DNA of 37,661 bases. Origin: Bacteroidetes bacterium HGW-Bacteroidetes-17 (GTDB taxonomy: Bacteria > Bacteroidota > Bacteroidia > Bacteroidales > GCA-2711565). The stretch covers positions 1-37,661 of the forward strand of contig PHDM01000020.1 in assembly GCA_002840985.1 (NCBI GenBank), written 5' to 3'. The notes beneath the pieces were generated by a model, which searched no databases, was not told where the DNA came from, and worked only from the letters and a program-made list of their open reading frames with translations. Shown in pieces: positions 17,209-24,878 of the stretch (position 1 is the first letter of the stretch; the number at the start of each line of letters is the position of its first letter). A program made the position numbers and the translations under genes.

Positions 17209-18063
17209 ATGATTTTTATATTATTGACCATTCTCTTTTCGTCGCTCATCTTTGTTGCTTTTAAATTATTCCCCCGATTTAAAATTGACAACTTTCAGGC
17301 ACTCACCATCAATTATCTGGCTGCTTCTATAATTGGTGTCATCATTTTAGGCTCGCAATTTAATTATGAAGTGATATCTTCAAAAACATGGTTACCATTT
17401 TCTACATTTATCGGATTTGTATTTATCTTTACCTTTATCCTTTTTGCTCTATCTTCACAAAAAGCAGGTGTTGCAATAACAGCTGTATTCAGTAAAATGT
17501 CGGTAATTATTCCTGTAATCGCAGGAATATTTCTGTATGCTGAAAAATTGAATTTTCTTATCATTTCAGGGATTATTTCGACCTTTTCAGCTTTCATCCT
17601 TATTTTTTACAAAAAGGGCAAAAATAAAATCCAATTATCCATCATCATCCTTCCCATTATCATTTTCTTTGCAAACGGACTTATAGATACATTGCTGAAA
17701 TACGTTGAACACCATCATATTACCGAAGATTATACGTTGTTTCTTACCATGATTTTTATTACTGCCCTAATAATTGGTTCAATCATTTCTATTTATCGGT
17801 ATTTAAATACAAAACAAGCCTTTACCATCCAAAGTATAATTGGAGGTGCTATTTTAGGCACTCTAAATTATTCTACTACTTATTTTATGCTTTTAGCAAT
17901 GAATCTATTCCAAAGTAACGTTTTGTTCCCAATACAAAATGTAGGTATCGTAATGCTATCAGCACTTTTAGGGGTTTTCTTTTTCCATGAAAAATTAAGC
18001 TTGATAAATTGGATAGGGATTTCCCTTTCTATATTGGCTATTTTACTGATTGCATTGGCTTAA
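17209..18063 (+). CDS. EamA/DMT-superfamily membrane transporter
   Basis: The 284-residue protein has about ten hydrophobic helices arranged as two EamA halves (residues 1-130 and 145-284). The C-terminal half shows the usual pattern of FPIQNVGIVMLSALLGVFFF followed by a short loop (HEKLSLINWIG). Drug/metabolite transporters of this kind export amino acids, nucleotides or other small molecules, or import sugars. The sequence does not reveal the substrate. It lies 35 bases after the GT4 gene and 144 bases before the DsrC cluster, from which it is probably separated by a promoter. Confidence 0.9.
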   Translation: MIFILLTILFSSLIFVAFKLFPRFKIDNFQALTINYLAASIIGVIILGSQFNYEVISSKTWLPFSTFIGFVFIFTFILFALSSQKAGVAITAVFSKMSVIIPVIAGIFLYAEKLNFLIISGIISTFSAFILIFYKKGKNKIQLSIIILPIIIFFANGLIDTLLKYVEHHHITEDYTLFLTMIFITALIIGSIISIYRYLNTKQAFTIQSIIGGAILGTLNYSTTYFMLLAMNLFQSNVLFPIQNVGIVMLSALLGVFFFHEKLSLINWIGISLSILAILLIALA

Positions 18064-18114
18064 AAAAATAGTTCTCCAAAAAAGATTTTTAATCCAAAAT
18101 CATATAAACACATC

Positions 18115-18147
18115 TATATTAGTGAGTTTTATTTATACTCAGTATAT
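18115..18147. promoter_or_regulatory. Imperfect dyad upstream of the DsrC/DsrMK cluster
   Basis: TGAGT (18123-18127) and ACTCA (18137-18141) are inverted around nine A/T bases. Flanking TATAT and ATATA extend the symmetry imperfectly. It lies about 65-90 bases before the first cluster gene and could be a regulator site. It does not match the FNR or CRP consensus, so no regulator is named. Confidence 0.3.
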
Positions 18148-18207
18148 ATTGGATTTCATCAAAAAAAACAATCGAAAATTTTTATAAATTTCGGCTTTTT
18201 ATCAGTC

Positions 18208-18453
18208 ATGGCAGCTTATCATTGTCCGAATTATAATGATTGTAAACTTGTAAATAGCCTCATAATAGTTGCTAATTTAGAAGCCAAGGAAAATTATATG
18301 ACAAATTACTGCCTTCAGGATAAAAATTACTGGAGCAATTGTAAGAGATACATTACTAAAGCAACACTAAATTTCTGCCCCGATTTCGTTCTACCTGACA
18401 CTCCTCTTACTCCAGAGGAAATTATTGACAAATTTGATGATGAATCATTTTAA
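18208..18453 (+). CDS. Small cysteine-rich protein heading the DsrC cluster, unknown function
   Basis: I do not recognise a named family. The 81-residue product has Cys6, Cys12, Cys35, Cys45 and Cys57. The first four are arranged as CPNYNDC and then C-X9-C (YCLQDKNYWSNCKRY). This spacing recalls four-cysteine C-X5-C...YC...C.RY segments found at the ends of various anaerobe proteins and could bind zinc or an iron-sulfur cluster. The acidic C-terminal tail (EEIIDKFDDESF) has no cysteines. Its stop is 24 bases before the dsrC ATG, so it is likely the first gene of that operon. A role as a metal- or persulfide-handling accessory is inference from context. Confidence 0.75.
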   Translation: MAAYHCPNYNDCKLVNSLIIVANLEAKENYMTNYCLQDKNYWSNCKRYITKATLNFCPDFVLPDTPLTPEEIIDKFDDESF

Positions 18454-18477
18454 GTGTTAATTAAATATAATTTAGGT

Positions 18478-18795
18478 ATGGCAATTATTGAATTAGAAGG
18501 TAAAACTTTTGAAGTGGATGGGGACGGGTTTCTGTCTCATCCGGAAATTTGGAATGAAGAAGTTGCAAATTTATTTGCAAAGAGTGATGGGATTGAAGAA
18601 ATGAATGAAAAACATTGGGCCATCGTAAAAATAATTCGCAGGAATTGGGAAGAAAAAGGCATGGCTCCGATGATCAGGGTTATTTGTCAGGAAACAGGTG
18701 TTCGTCTTCGGGAGATTTATGAATTATTTCCGTTGGGTCCCGCAAGGGGTGCTTGTCGCATTGCCGGATTACCAAAACCAGATGGTTGCGTTTAA
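18478..18795 (+). CDS. dsrC: DsrC-type sulfur carrier protein with both redox cysteines
   Basis: DsrC carries sulfur or electrons on its mobile C-terminal arm. The 105-residue protein has the family fold (VDGDGFLSHPEIWNEEVA) and the C-terminal arm GPARGACRIAGLPKPDGCV. Both key cysteines are there: Cys93 (Cys-B) and the penultimate Cys104 (Cys-A), with the conserved spacing that lets them form an internal disulfide or trisulfide. TusE, the tRNA-thiolation homologue, lacks Cys-B, so this is a true two-cysteine DsrC. The ATG at 18478 is preferred to an upstream in-frame GTG at 18454, which abuts the previous stop. It is followed after 15 bases by a DsrM-like gene. No dsrAB sulfite reductase is in the window. 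Confidence 0.95.
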   Translation: MAIIELEGKTFEVDGDGFLSHPEIWNEEVANLFAKSDGIEEMNEKHWAIVKIIRRNWEEKGMAPMIRVICQETGVRLREIYELFPLGPARGACRIAGLPKPDGCV

Positions 18796-18810
18796 TAAAA
18801 CCGTGAAATT

Positions 18811-19437
18811 ATGTTTTGGTATCACTGGATGGCACTTGCAGCCATGGCAATTTGCATAGGTTCCCTTTCATTTCATTTAATCAGACTTATTCGATTAGGA
18901 AACCCGCATGATTTTTCTAAACAGCACGGAAACATTTCTAAAGCTGTACAATATTCTTTTACAAAGGCCATGAGTCCGGCTAAAAAAGAATCCGCTTATT
19001 TGCATCTGCCTACCTATATGGCAGGAATTATTTATCATCTTGGAACTTTTTTATCCATTTTTTTATTCTTTACTTTTCTGCTAAAAATCGAATTTAATCA
19101 ATTAACAAACTATATTTTAATGGGCTTTTTGGTCATTTCCGGCATTTCTGGGTTTGGAATTTTAATAAAGAGAATAATGAAATCTGAGCTTCTTTCGCTT
19201 TCAAATCCGGATGATTTTATTTCAAACCTATTGGTCACTTTATTCCAACTGGCAACAGCATTAGCACTATTTATGATTGATAGTATTATTTTGTATTATA
19301 TACTTGTTACTGCCTTATTATTGTATTTACCAATGGGTAAACTCAAGCATACCATTTACTTTTTTGCAGCGCGATATCATCTGGGATTTTTCTATGGATG
19401 GAGAGGAATATGGCCAATTATGAATCCTAAACAATAA
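18811..19437 (+). CDS. DsrM/TmcC/NarI-like membrane cytochrome b subunit
   Basis: The 208-residue integral membrane protein has about five to six helices (around 6-28, 68-92, 97-117, 138-155, 158-176). Histidines sit where NarI/DsrM-family subunits bind haem b, notably YHLGTF near residue 76 and KLKHTIYFFAARYH near 182-191. His5 and His22 in the first helix are further candidates. Such subunits exchange electrons between the menaquinone pool and a cytoplasmic HdrD-like partner. It starts 15 bases after dsrC, and its stop is four bases before the DsrK-like gene. It is shorter than canonical DsrM, which may indicate a reduced module. No dsrJ, dsrO or dsrP is present. Confidence 0.85.
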   Translation: MFWYHWMALAAMAICIGSLSFHLIRLIRLGNPHDFSKQHGNISKAVQYSFTKAMSPAKKESAYLHLPTYMAGIIYHLGTFLSIFLFFTFLLKIEFNQLTNYILMGFLVISGISGFGILIKRIMKSELLSLSNPDDFISNLLVTLFQLATALALFMIDSIILYYILVTALLLYLPMGKLKHTIYFFAARYHLGFFYGWRGIWPIMNPKQ

Positions 19438-19441
19438 AATC

Positions 19442-20737
19442 ATGGGAAGATTATCAGAAGAAAAAAAGAAATTGGGGTTGGAAGTATTGAGTTTTCATGA
19501 GGACAGTAAATTAATCACCAATCTAAATAGTTGTGTTCATTGTGGTTTATGTGCAGATAGCTGCATTTATTATAGATCCGAACCCAACGAACATTATGTA
19601 CCGGCTAAAAAAGTTGACATTGTTGCCTCCATTTATAGAAGGTACAACACTTTCCTCGGGAAAAAAATTCCGTGGCTGACAAAGGCACGGGATCTTGATG
19701 ATGCAACTATTGAGGAAATGGTTGATCTGTTATATGGGTCATGCACCATGTGCGGACGTTGTACCATTCATTGTTCGATAGGTGTGGATATAAATTATGT
19801 GGTTCGTAAAGGCCGTGAAATGTTATCCCGAATGGGCTATGTTCCAGAATCACTTAATGCAACTGTCAAAGCCGCTATTGAAACTGGAAATAATATGGGA
19901 ATTCCCACAAAAGAATTTGTGGATACCATTGAATGGCTTGAAGATGATTTAAGATTTGAGCTGAATGATGACAATGCAAATATTCCGCTAAATCAGAAAG
20001 GCAAAGACATTATGTACACGCTGAATCCACGGGAACCAAAATTTTTCCCTTTATCAATTTCAGCGATGGCTAAGGTATTTTATGCAGCTAATGAAAGCTG
20101 GAGTCTGTCTACCGAAATGTATGATGTAACTAATTATGCTTTTTTTGCCGGGAACATGGATGAGGCTAATGTAATTGCACAGCGGATGGATGATGAAATG
20201 AATAAGTTGGAATCCAAAAAATGTGTATTAGCTGAATGCGGACATGGTTCAAGAGCATTTAAATGGGAAGGTCCTAATTATATTCGAAAAAAATTGCTTT
20301 ATGAAGTTTTAACATCGGTTGAATTACTTGCACAATATATCCGTGAAGGAAAAATAAAGGTCGATCCTGATCGGCTAACTGAAGTTGTGACACTTCACGA
20401 TCCCTGCAATTTAGTCAGAGAAGGAGGTGTAATAGAAGAACAGCGTTATGTATTACGAAAGATCGCAAAAAATTTTGTTGAAATGACCCCTCACGGGACG
20501 GATAACTTATGCTGTGGGGGTGGTGGCGGACAATTAGCAATGAGCGAATATAATGCCCGAAGAATGAAAACAGCCGGTTTAAAGGCCGATCAAATACGAA
20601 AAACCGGAGCAAGCATTGTGGTAACCCCTTGTCATAATTGTGTTGATCAACTCATGCAAACCAATGTTGAATATAAACTCAACGTTAAAATTATGACCTT
20701 GGCCGAATTAGTAGCAGATGCACTAATTTTAGAATAA
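19442..20737 (+). CDS. DsrK/HdrD-like iron-sulfur protein with one complete CCG site
   Basis: This 431-residue cytoplasmic protein is the likely catalytic subunit that reduces or oxidises the DsrC disulfide. Two ferredoxin-type [4Fe-4S] sites are visible: Cys31-34-37-41 (CVHCGLCADSC) and Cys101-104-107-111 (CTMCGRCTIHC). The C-terminal cysteine-rich domain has Cys322 (HDPC), Cys357-Cys358 (CCGGGGG) and Cys397-Cys400 (CHNC). This pattern holds the noncubane [4Fe-4S] active site of HdrB, HdrD and DsrK. The first CCG half is reduced to ECGH (Cys266), as in DsrK and TmcB. Four bases separate it from the DsrM-like gene. Direct partnership with DsrC is inferred from gene order. Confidence 0.92.
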   Translation: MGRLSEEKKKLGLEVLSFHEDSKLITNLNSCVHCGLCADSCIYYRSEPNEHYVPAKKVDIVASIYRRYNTFLGKKIPWLTKARDLDDATIEEMVDLLYGSCTMCGRCTIHCSIGVDINYVVRKGREMLSRMGYVPESLNATVKAAIETGNNMGIPTKEFVDTIEWLEDDLRFELNDDNANIPLNQKGKDIMYTLNPREPKFFPLSISAMAKVFYAANESWSLSTEMYDVTNYAFFAGNMDEANVIAQRMDDEMNKLESKKCVLAECGHGSRAFKWEGPNYIRKKLLYEVLTSVELLAQYIREGKIKVDPDRLTEVVTLHDPCNLVREGGVIEEQRYVLRKIAKNFVEMTPHGTDNLCCGGGGGQLAMSEYNARRMKTAGLKADQIRKTGASIVVTPCHNCVDQLMQTNVEYKLNVKIMTLAELVADALILE

Positions 20738-20775
20738 TGATATTAACAGCTTTTAATAATTTCATACAATAGATT

Positions 20776-21936
20776 ATGAGTAAACAAATTTATTTAGACA
20801 ATTCAGCAACTACCTTTCCTAAACCGGATGAGGTTTACAAATTTATGGATCACTTTTACCGTACTCACGGTGTTAGTCCCGGAAGATCAGGTTTTGATGC
20901 AGCAATCGAAGCTGAAGAAGTTGTGATGGGTACACGAAAAATACTCACCAAATTATTCAATGGCGATGATCCGAATCGTCTGACTTTTAGCTACAATGCA
21001 AGTGATTCATTAAATATGGTAATAAATGGCATGACTGAAAAAGGCGACCATGTTGTTACAACCATGCTTGAGCACAATTCCGTACTTCGGCCTTTGCACC
21101 ATCTTGTATTAGATGGGACTATTGAAGTTAATCATGTTACATTTGATGATCATGGTTATGTAAATCCGGAGGATATCAAAAAAGCAATCAAAAAGAACAC
21201 CAAAATGGTGATTGTAAATCACAGTTCAAACATTATCGGAACCGTGCAACCTATTGGTGAAATTGGTAAAATTTGCAAAGAAGCAGGTGTGTATCTTGTT
21301 GTGGATGCCAGCCAAAGTGCCGGGATTATACCTATAGATATGAAAACCATGAACATCGACATATTGGTGTTCACAGGTCATAAATGCCTGATGGGACCCA
21401 CTGGTATTGGAGGCTCATATGTCATGGAAAATGTTCCTATCAAAGGAACACGGTTTGGTGGAACAGGTGTACGTTCGGCTCAAGAAACCCACCTTACAGA
21501 ATTTCCTTATCGCATGGAATGCGGTACATTGAATTTAGTTGGAGTTGCAGGCCTTAATGCCGGAATTAAATGGGTGCTTGATCAAGGCATTGAAAAGCTT
21601 CATAATGATGAAATTATGCTATGGAATAAACTTCGTAAAGGTTTACAACAAATTGATGGCGTAACGACCTATTGTGCCGAAAGTACACAAAATCAAAATG
21701 CGGTTTTGAGTTTTAATGTAAAAGGTTTTGAAGCCGGTGATGTTGGTATGATGCTGGATGTTGATTATAATATTGCAAGCAGGACAGGATTACAATGTGC
21801 CCCAAAAGTTCATGAAAGAATAGGCACCAAGGAAATTCATGGGACTTGTCGTTTAAGTGTTGGACCTTTCAATACAGAAGAACATATTGATGCCGCTATT
21901 GAAGCGGTGAGGGATATCGCATGTATAAAAAGATAA
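20776..21936 (+). CDS. Class V aminotransferase, cysteine desulfurase family
   Basis: This PLP enzyme is expected to convert L-cysteine to alanine, leaving a persulfide on its active-site Cys. The 386-residue sequence has PLP-Lys203 in FTGHKCLMG, the cofactor Asp in VVDASQSAG, and catalytic Cys341 in RTGLQCAPKVHE. The TGL.CAP.VHE context matches the EF2568-type subgroup (TIGR01977) more than IscS or SufS. No IscU or SufU scaffold is adjacent. It follows the DsrK-like gene by 38 bases on the same strand and precedes an intrinsic terminator, so it is the last gene of the DsrC cluster. The same enzyme class can also release selenium from selenocysteine; mnmH and selD occur 13 kb away. Confidence 0.9.
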   Translation: MSKQIYLDNSATTFPKPDEVYKFMDHFYRTHGVSPGRSGFDAAIEAEEVVMGTRKILTKLFNGDDPNRLTFSYNASDSLNMVINGMTEKGDHVVTTMLEHNSVLRPLHHLVLDGTIEVNHVTFDDHGYVNPEDIKKAIKKNTKMVIVNHSSNIIGTVQPIGEIGKICKEAGVYLVVDASQSAGIIPIDMKTMNIDILVFTGHKCLMGPTGIGGSYVMENVPIKGTRFGGTGVRSAQETHLTEFPYRMECGTLNLVGVAGLNAGIKWVLDQGIEKLHNDEIMLWNKLRKGLQQIDGVTTYCAESTQNQNAVLSFNVKGFEAGDVGMMLDVDYNIASRTGLQCAPKVHERIGTKEIHGTCRLSVGPFNTEEHIDAAIEAVRDIACIKR

Positions 21937-21940
21937 GTTT

Positions 21941-21970
21941 AAAGCCTCGTTAATTGCGAGGCTTTTTTTT
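21941..21970 (+). terminator. Intrinsic terminator of the DsrC cluster
   Basis: AAAGCCTCG (21941-21949) pairs with CGAGGCTTT (21957-21965) around a seven-base loop, followed by a run of T. It begins four bases after the cysteine desulfurase stop codon and closes the cluster. Confidence 0.92.
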
Positions 21971-21977
21971 ATCTTTG
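21970..21977 (+). promoter_or_regulatory. Putative -7 element (TATCTTTG) for the YigZ-family gene
   Basis: It matches TAnnTTTG and starts on the last T of the preceding terminator, 27 bases upstream of the chosen ATG at 22005. It argues for the internal ATG rather than an in-frame TTG at 21954 that lies inside the terminator loop. Confidence 0.45.
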
Positions 21978-22004
21978 AAGCTCATACAAGAATATTTTCC
22001 TGCA

Positions 22005-22619
22005 ATGCTTTTTGAAGATACATACAAAACCATCGCTTCACCATCTGAGGGAGTTTTCAAGGACAGGGGCAGTAAATTTATTGCAAAAGCATTTCCGGTG
22101 AAAACCGAAGATGAAGTCAAAAATCACCTTGAAACACTTCACAAAGCCTATTATGATGCTCGACATCACTGCTATGCTTATCAATTGGGTTTTGATAAAT
22201 CGACTTATCGCATCAATGATGACGGAGAACCATCCGGAACTGCCGGAAAGCCAATATTTGGACAAATCAACTCGCATGACCTTACAAATATTTTAATTGT
22301 AGTAATCCGATATTTTGGAGGAACAAAATTAGGAGTAAGTGGATTGATTAACGCGTATCGAACAGCCAGCAAGGAGGCAATTTCAAATGGAGAAATGATC
22401 ACTAATATAATTCGAGATATTTATCGTATTGAATTTCAATACACAGAAATGAATGAAGTTATGAAGGTTATGAAAACTTTTAACCTTGATCAATGCAATC
22501 AAATTTTCGAGACTAATTGTCGACTGGATTTTGAAGTTAGAAAAAGTGAATCGAATCAGGTTTATGAAAAACTAAACATTATTAAGTCATTAAATATCAA
22601 TTTTTTAAAGTCAGTTTAA
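22005..22619 (+). CDS. YigZ/IMPACT family protein
   Basis: The N-terminal IMPACT domain (about 1-125) has the hallmark SKFIAKAFPV, HHCYAYQLG, DDGEPSGTAGKPI and YFGGTKLGVSGLI segments. The C-terminal ferredoxin-like DUF1949 domain covers about 130-204. Family members in eukaryotes modulate Gcn2, but the bacterial role is poorly defined, so no symbol is assigned. The 204-residue length from ATG 22005 agrees with E. coli YigZ. A longer start would begin within the terminator. The gene is probably monocistronic, with 246 bases before dnaA. Confidence 0.93.
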   Translation: MLFEDTYKTIASPSEGVFKDRGSKFIAKAFPVKTEDEVKNHLETLHKAYYDARHHCYAYQLGFDKSTYRINDDGEPSGTAGKPIFGQINSHDLTNILIVVIRYFGGTKLGVSGLINAYRTASKEAISNGEMITNIIRDIYRIEFQYTEMNEVMKVMKTFNLDQCNQIFETNCRLDFEVRKSESNQVYEKLNIIKSLNINFLKSV

Positions 22620-22865
22620 AAAATCAATGCCCTCGGGTTAACTTAAAATAATAAATCAGACAGCACTCTCAACATATACGAATAAAAAACATAAAAATCA
22701 AGTATATTTTTATTTTTTTCTTAACTTTTTTAATCACATATTTGTTAATTGCTATTGCGGTTTCCTAAATAAGTGAAGTTCAACAATAAGTCGATTTTTT
22801 AAAGCTTGAATTTCACTCATAGTTAAAATAAAGATTAAAATTACATAGTTTAATTCATTCCTCTG

Positions 22866-24302
22866 ATGAAAAAAAATCACGTTGAAGTATGGGACAATTG
22901 TCTCCGGGTTATAAAGGACAACATACACTACCAAAGCTTCAAAACATGGTTTGAACCAATTTCCCCACTCAAATTAGAAAACAACGTATTAACGATACAA
23001 GTTCCGAGTCAATTTTTTTATGAATGGCTGGAAGAGCATTACATCAGTTTACTCAAGAAAACTATAAGCAAAGAGCTAGGTGCTGAAGGAAGATTAGAAT
23101 ACAGCATCATCATGGATAATTCGGTTAACAGTAAATCCCCCTACTCCATCAAAGTTCCAACATCAAACAAAAAAGACACTAAAAACCCTGCTGTTTCTAT
23201 GCCAATTGATCTTAACAAAGGCAAATCCAGAGATATCCCTAATCCATTTATCATACCTGGATTAAAAAAGCTAAATGTCCAATCTCAACTTGTGGACTCT
23301 TATTCATTTGAAAATTTTGTGGAAGGTGATTGTAATCGCTTGGCCAGATCTGCTGGTTATGCCGTGGCTGAAAATCCCGGACGAACTGCGTTTAATCCAC
23401 TTTACTTATACAGCAATGTTGGGTTGGGAAAAACGCATCTTGCACATGCAATCGGACTTCAGGTTAAAAGCAATTTCCCGAATCAAACCGTACTGTATGT
23501 TTCTGCCGAACAATTCATTGCACAATACATTGATTCGGTAAGAAACAATAACCAAAATGATTTTGTTCACTTCTATCAAATGATAGATGTATTGATCGTT
23601 GATGACATTCAATTTTTAGCTGGGAAAGAAAAAACGCAAGATGTTTTCTTCCATGTGTTCAATTTTCTTCATCAAAAAAGCAAACAGATCATCATTACTT
23701 CCGACAAGCCACCAGTAGAGATGAAAGGGATGGAGCCTCGTCTATTATCACGTTTCAAATGGGGACTTGCTGCTGATTTACAAATTCCTGATTTAGAAAC
23801 ACGAATTGCAATTCTACAGAAAAGGCTATATAATGATGGAATTGAAATGCCATATGAAGTGATTGAATACCTTGCCTATAGCATTACAACAAATATCAGA
23901 GAACTGGAAGGAGCTTTGATTTCAATAATGGCGCAATCATCTTTAAATAAGAAAGCAATCACGCTTGACCTTGCCCGGCAAATGATTGATAAATTTGTTA
24001 AAAACACTTCCAGAGAAATCTCAATCGATTATATTCAAAAAGTAGTTTGCGATTATTTTAATCTTCCACTCGATGTCATTAACTCAAAGACCCGGAAACG
24101 TGAAATTGTTCAGGCTCGTCAATTAGCCATGTATTTTGCAAAAAAACATACCAAGTCTTCATTGGCAACTATTGGGATGCATTGCGGAAACAAGGATCAT
24201 GCAACAGTCCTGCATGCTTGTCGTACAGTAAACAACCTTGTTGAAACTGATAAGCAATTCCGCACCTATGTTGATGAATTGGACAAAAAAATAAAGCTCT
24301 AA
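22866..24302 (+). CDS. dnaA: Chromosomal replication initiator DnaA
   Basis: DnaA binds oriC and melts it for replication. The 478-residue protein has all four domains: the helicase-loader domain I (about 1-85), a variable linker to about 140, the AAA+ domain III, and DNA-binding domain IV. Walker A is SNVGLGKTHLA with Lys189, Walker B is LIVDDIQFLAG with Asp246-Asp247, and the DnaA-box recognition motif is CGNKDHATVLHACR near the C-terminus. The 246-base upstream region is very A/T-rich, but I see no TTATCCACA-type boxes, so this gene need not mark oriC. Downstream genes follow the Bacteroidota order, with an LMW-PTP-like gene next. Confidence 0.97.
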   Translation: MKKNHVEVWDNCLRVIKDNIHYQSFKTWFEPISPLKLENNVLTIQVPSQFFYEWLEEHYISLLKKTISKELGAEGRLEYSIIMDNSVNSKSPYSIKVPTSNKKDTKNPAVSMPIDLNKGKSRDIPNPFIIPGLKKLNVQSQLVDSYSFENFVEGDCNRLARSAGYAVAENPGRTAFNPLYLYSNVGLGKTHLAHAIGLQVKSNFPNQTVLYVSAEQFIAQYIDSVRNNNQNDFVHFYQMIDVLIVDDIQFLAGKEKTQDVFFHVFNFLHQKSKQIIITSDKPPVEMKGMEPRLLSRFKWGLAADLQIPDLETRIAILQKRLYNDGIEMPYEVIEYLAYSITTNIRELEGALISIMAQSSLNKKAITLDLARQMIDKFVKNTSREISIDYIQKVVCDYFNLPLDVINSKTRKREIVQARQLAMYFAKKHTKSSLATIGMHCGNKDHATVLHACRTVNNLVETDKQFRTYVDELDKKIKL

Positions 24303-24405
24303 GTATTGTTATTTCTTGGATTCATCACATTTTTTAGTTAAATTAGTGACTCTTATTAAAAGCAGATTAATAGCTTTTCAACTAACCTTTTTAATCAACC
24401 AGAAA

Positions 24406-24870
24406 ATGAAAATATTATTTGTCAGTCTTGGAAATATTTGTAGCTCGCCATTTGCTGAAGGTATCCTTAAATCTAAATTTGAAGAAAAGCAGATCGAAGC
24501 CGTTGTTGAATCCGCGGGTTTCGAGTCATTCAATATCAATGAACCACCAGACGAACAAATCGTAAAATTTGCCGAAAAACTTGGGATCGGTCTCTCTGAA
24601 AATAAATGCCGTTTATTTACCAGTGCAGATTTTGATAAATTTGACAAAATTTATGCCATAGATTCTGCTAGTTTCCGTGATGCAGAGTATTTCTCAAGGG
24701 ATGAAAAAGACATGGAAAAAGTCCAGTACCTCCTTAGTGTGATAGATGGAAGAAACCTCTCGCTTCCTAAGTTGTTCTTAGAAGGCGAGAAAGGCCTTGA
24801 AAAAATGCATCAAATTTTAGATGAGGCCTGTGAAATAATCGCAAATCAAGTTGTTAATCAATCTGTCTGA
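24406..24870 (+). CDS. LMW-PTP-like protein lacking catalytic residues (probable pseudophosphatase)
   Basis: The 154-residue protein is plainly built on the low-molecular-weight tyrosine phosphatase fold (VESAGFESFNINEPPDEQ, KFDKIYAIDSASFRD, ILDEACEII). The phosphate loop, normally C-L-G-N-I-C-R-S, reads SLGNICSS. The nucleophilic Cys is Ser7 and the phosphate-binding Arg is Ser13. The general-acid DPYY segment is replaced by LPKLFLE. All three catalytic elements are therefore missing although the frame is intact. The ATG at 24406 is chosen over an in-frame TTG at 24316. It sits between dnaA and a threonine dehydratase gene eight bases downstream. A ligand-binding or protein-binding role is inferred. 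Confidence 0.85.
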   Translation: MKILFVSLGNICSSPFAEGILKSKFEEKQIEAVVESAGFESFNINEPPDEQIVKFAEKLGIGLSENKCRLFTSADFDKFDKIYAIDSASFRDAEYFSRDEKDMEKVQYLLSVIDGRNLSLPKLFLEGEKGLEKMHQILDEACEIIANQVVNQSV

Positions 24871-24878
24871 TACCTTAA

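Noticed and set aside
18478..18795. Calling this gene tusE (tRNA 2-thiolation)
   Set aside because: TusE lacks the second cysteine of the C-terminal arm. Here both Cys93 and Cys104 are present, and no tusBCD genes are adjacent.
19442..20737. Calling this protein a glycolate oxidase iron-sulfur subunit or LutA-like protein
   Set aside because: The adjacent DsrM-like cytochrome and DsrC, the ECGH residue set and the single complete CCG site fit DsrK/TmcB better. No flavin dehydrogenase subunit is next to it.
22620..22865. Chromosomal origin next to dnaA
   Set aside because: The spacer is A/T-rich, but I found no TTATCCACA-like boxes in either orientation.
24316..24405. Longer LMW-PTP-like protein starting at TTG 24316
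   Set aside because: The extra 30 residues are unlike the family N-terminus. MKILFVSLGN at 24406 is the standard start of the fold.
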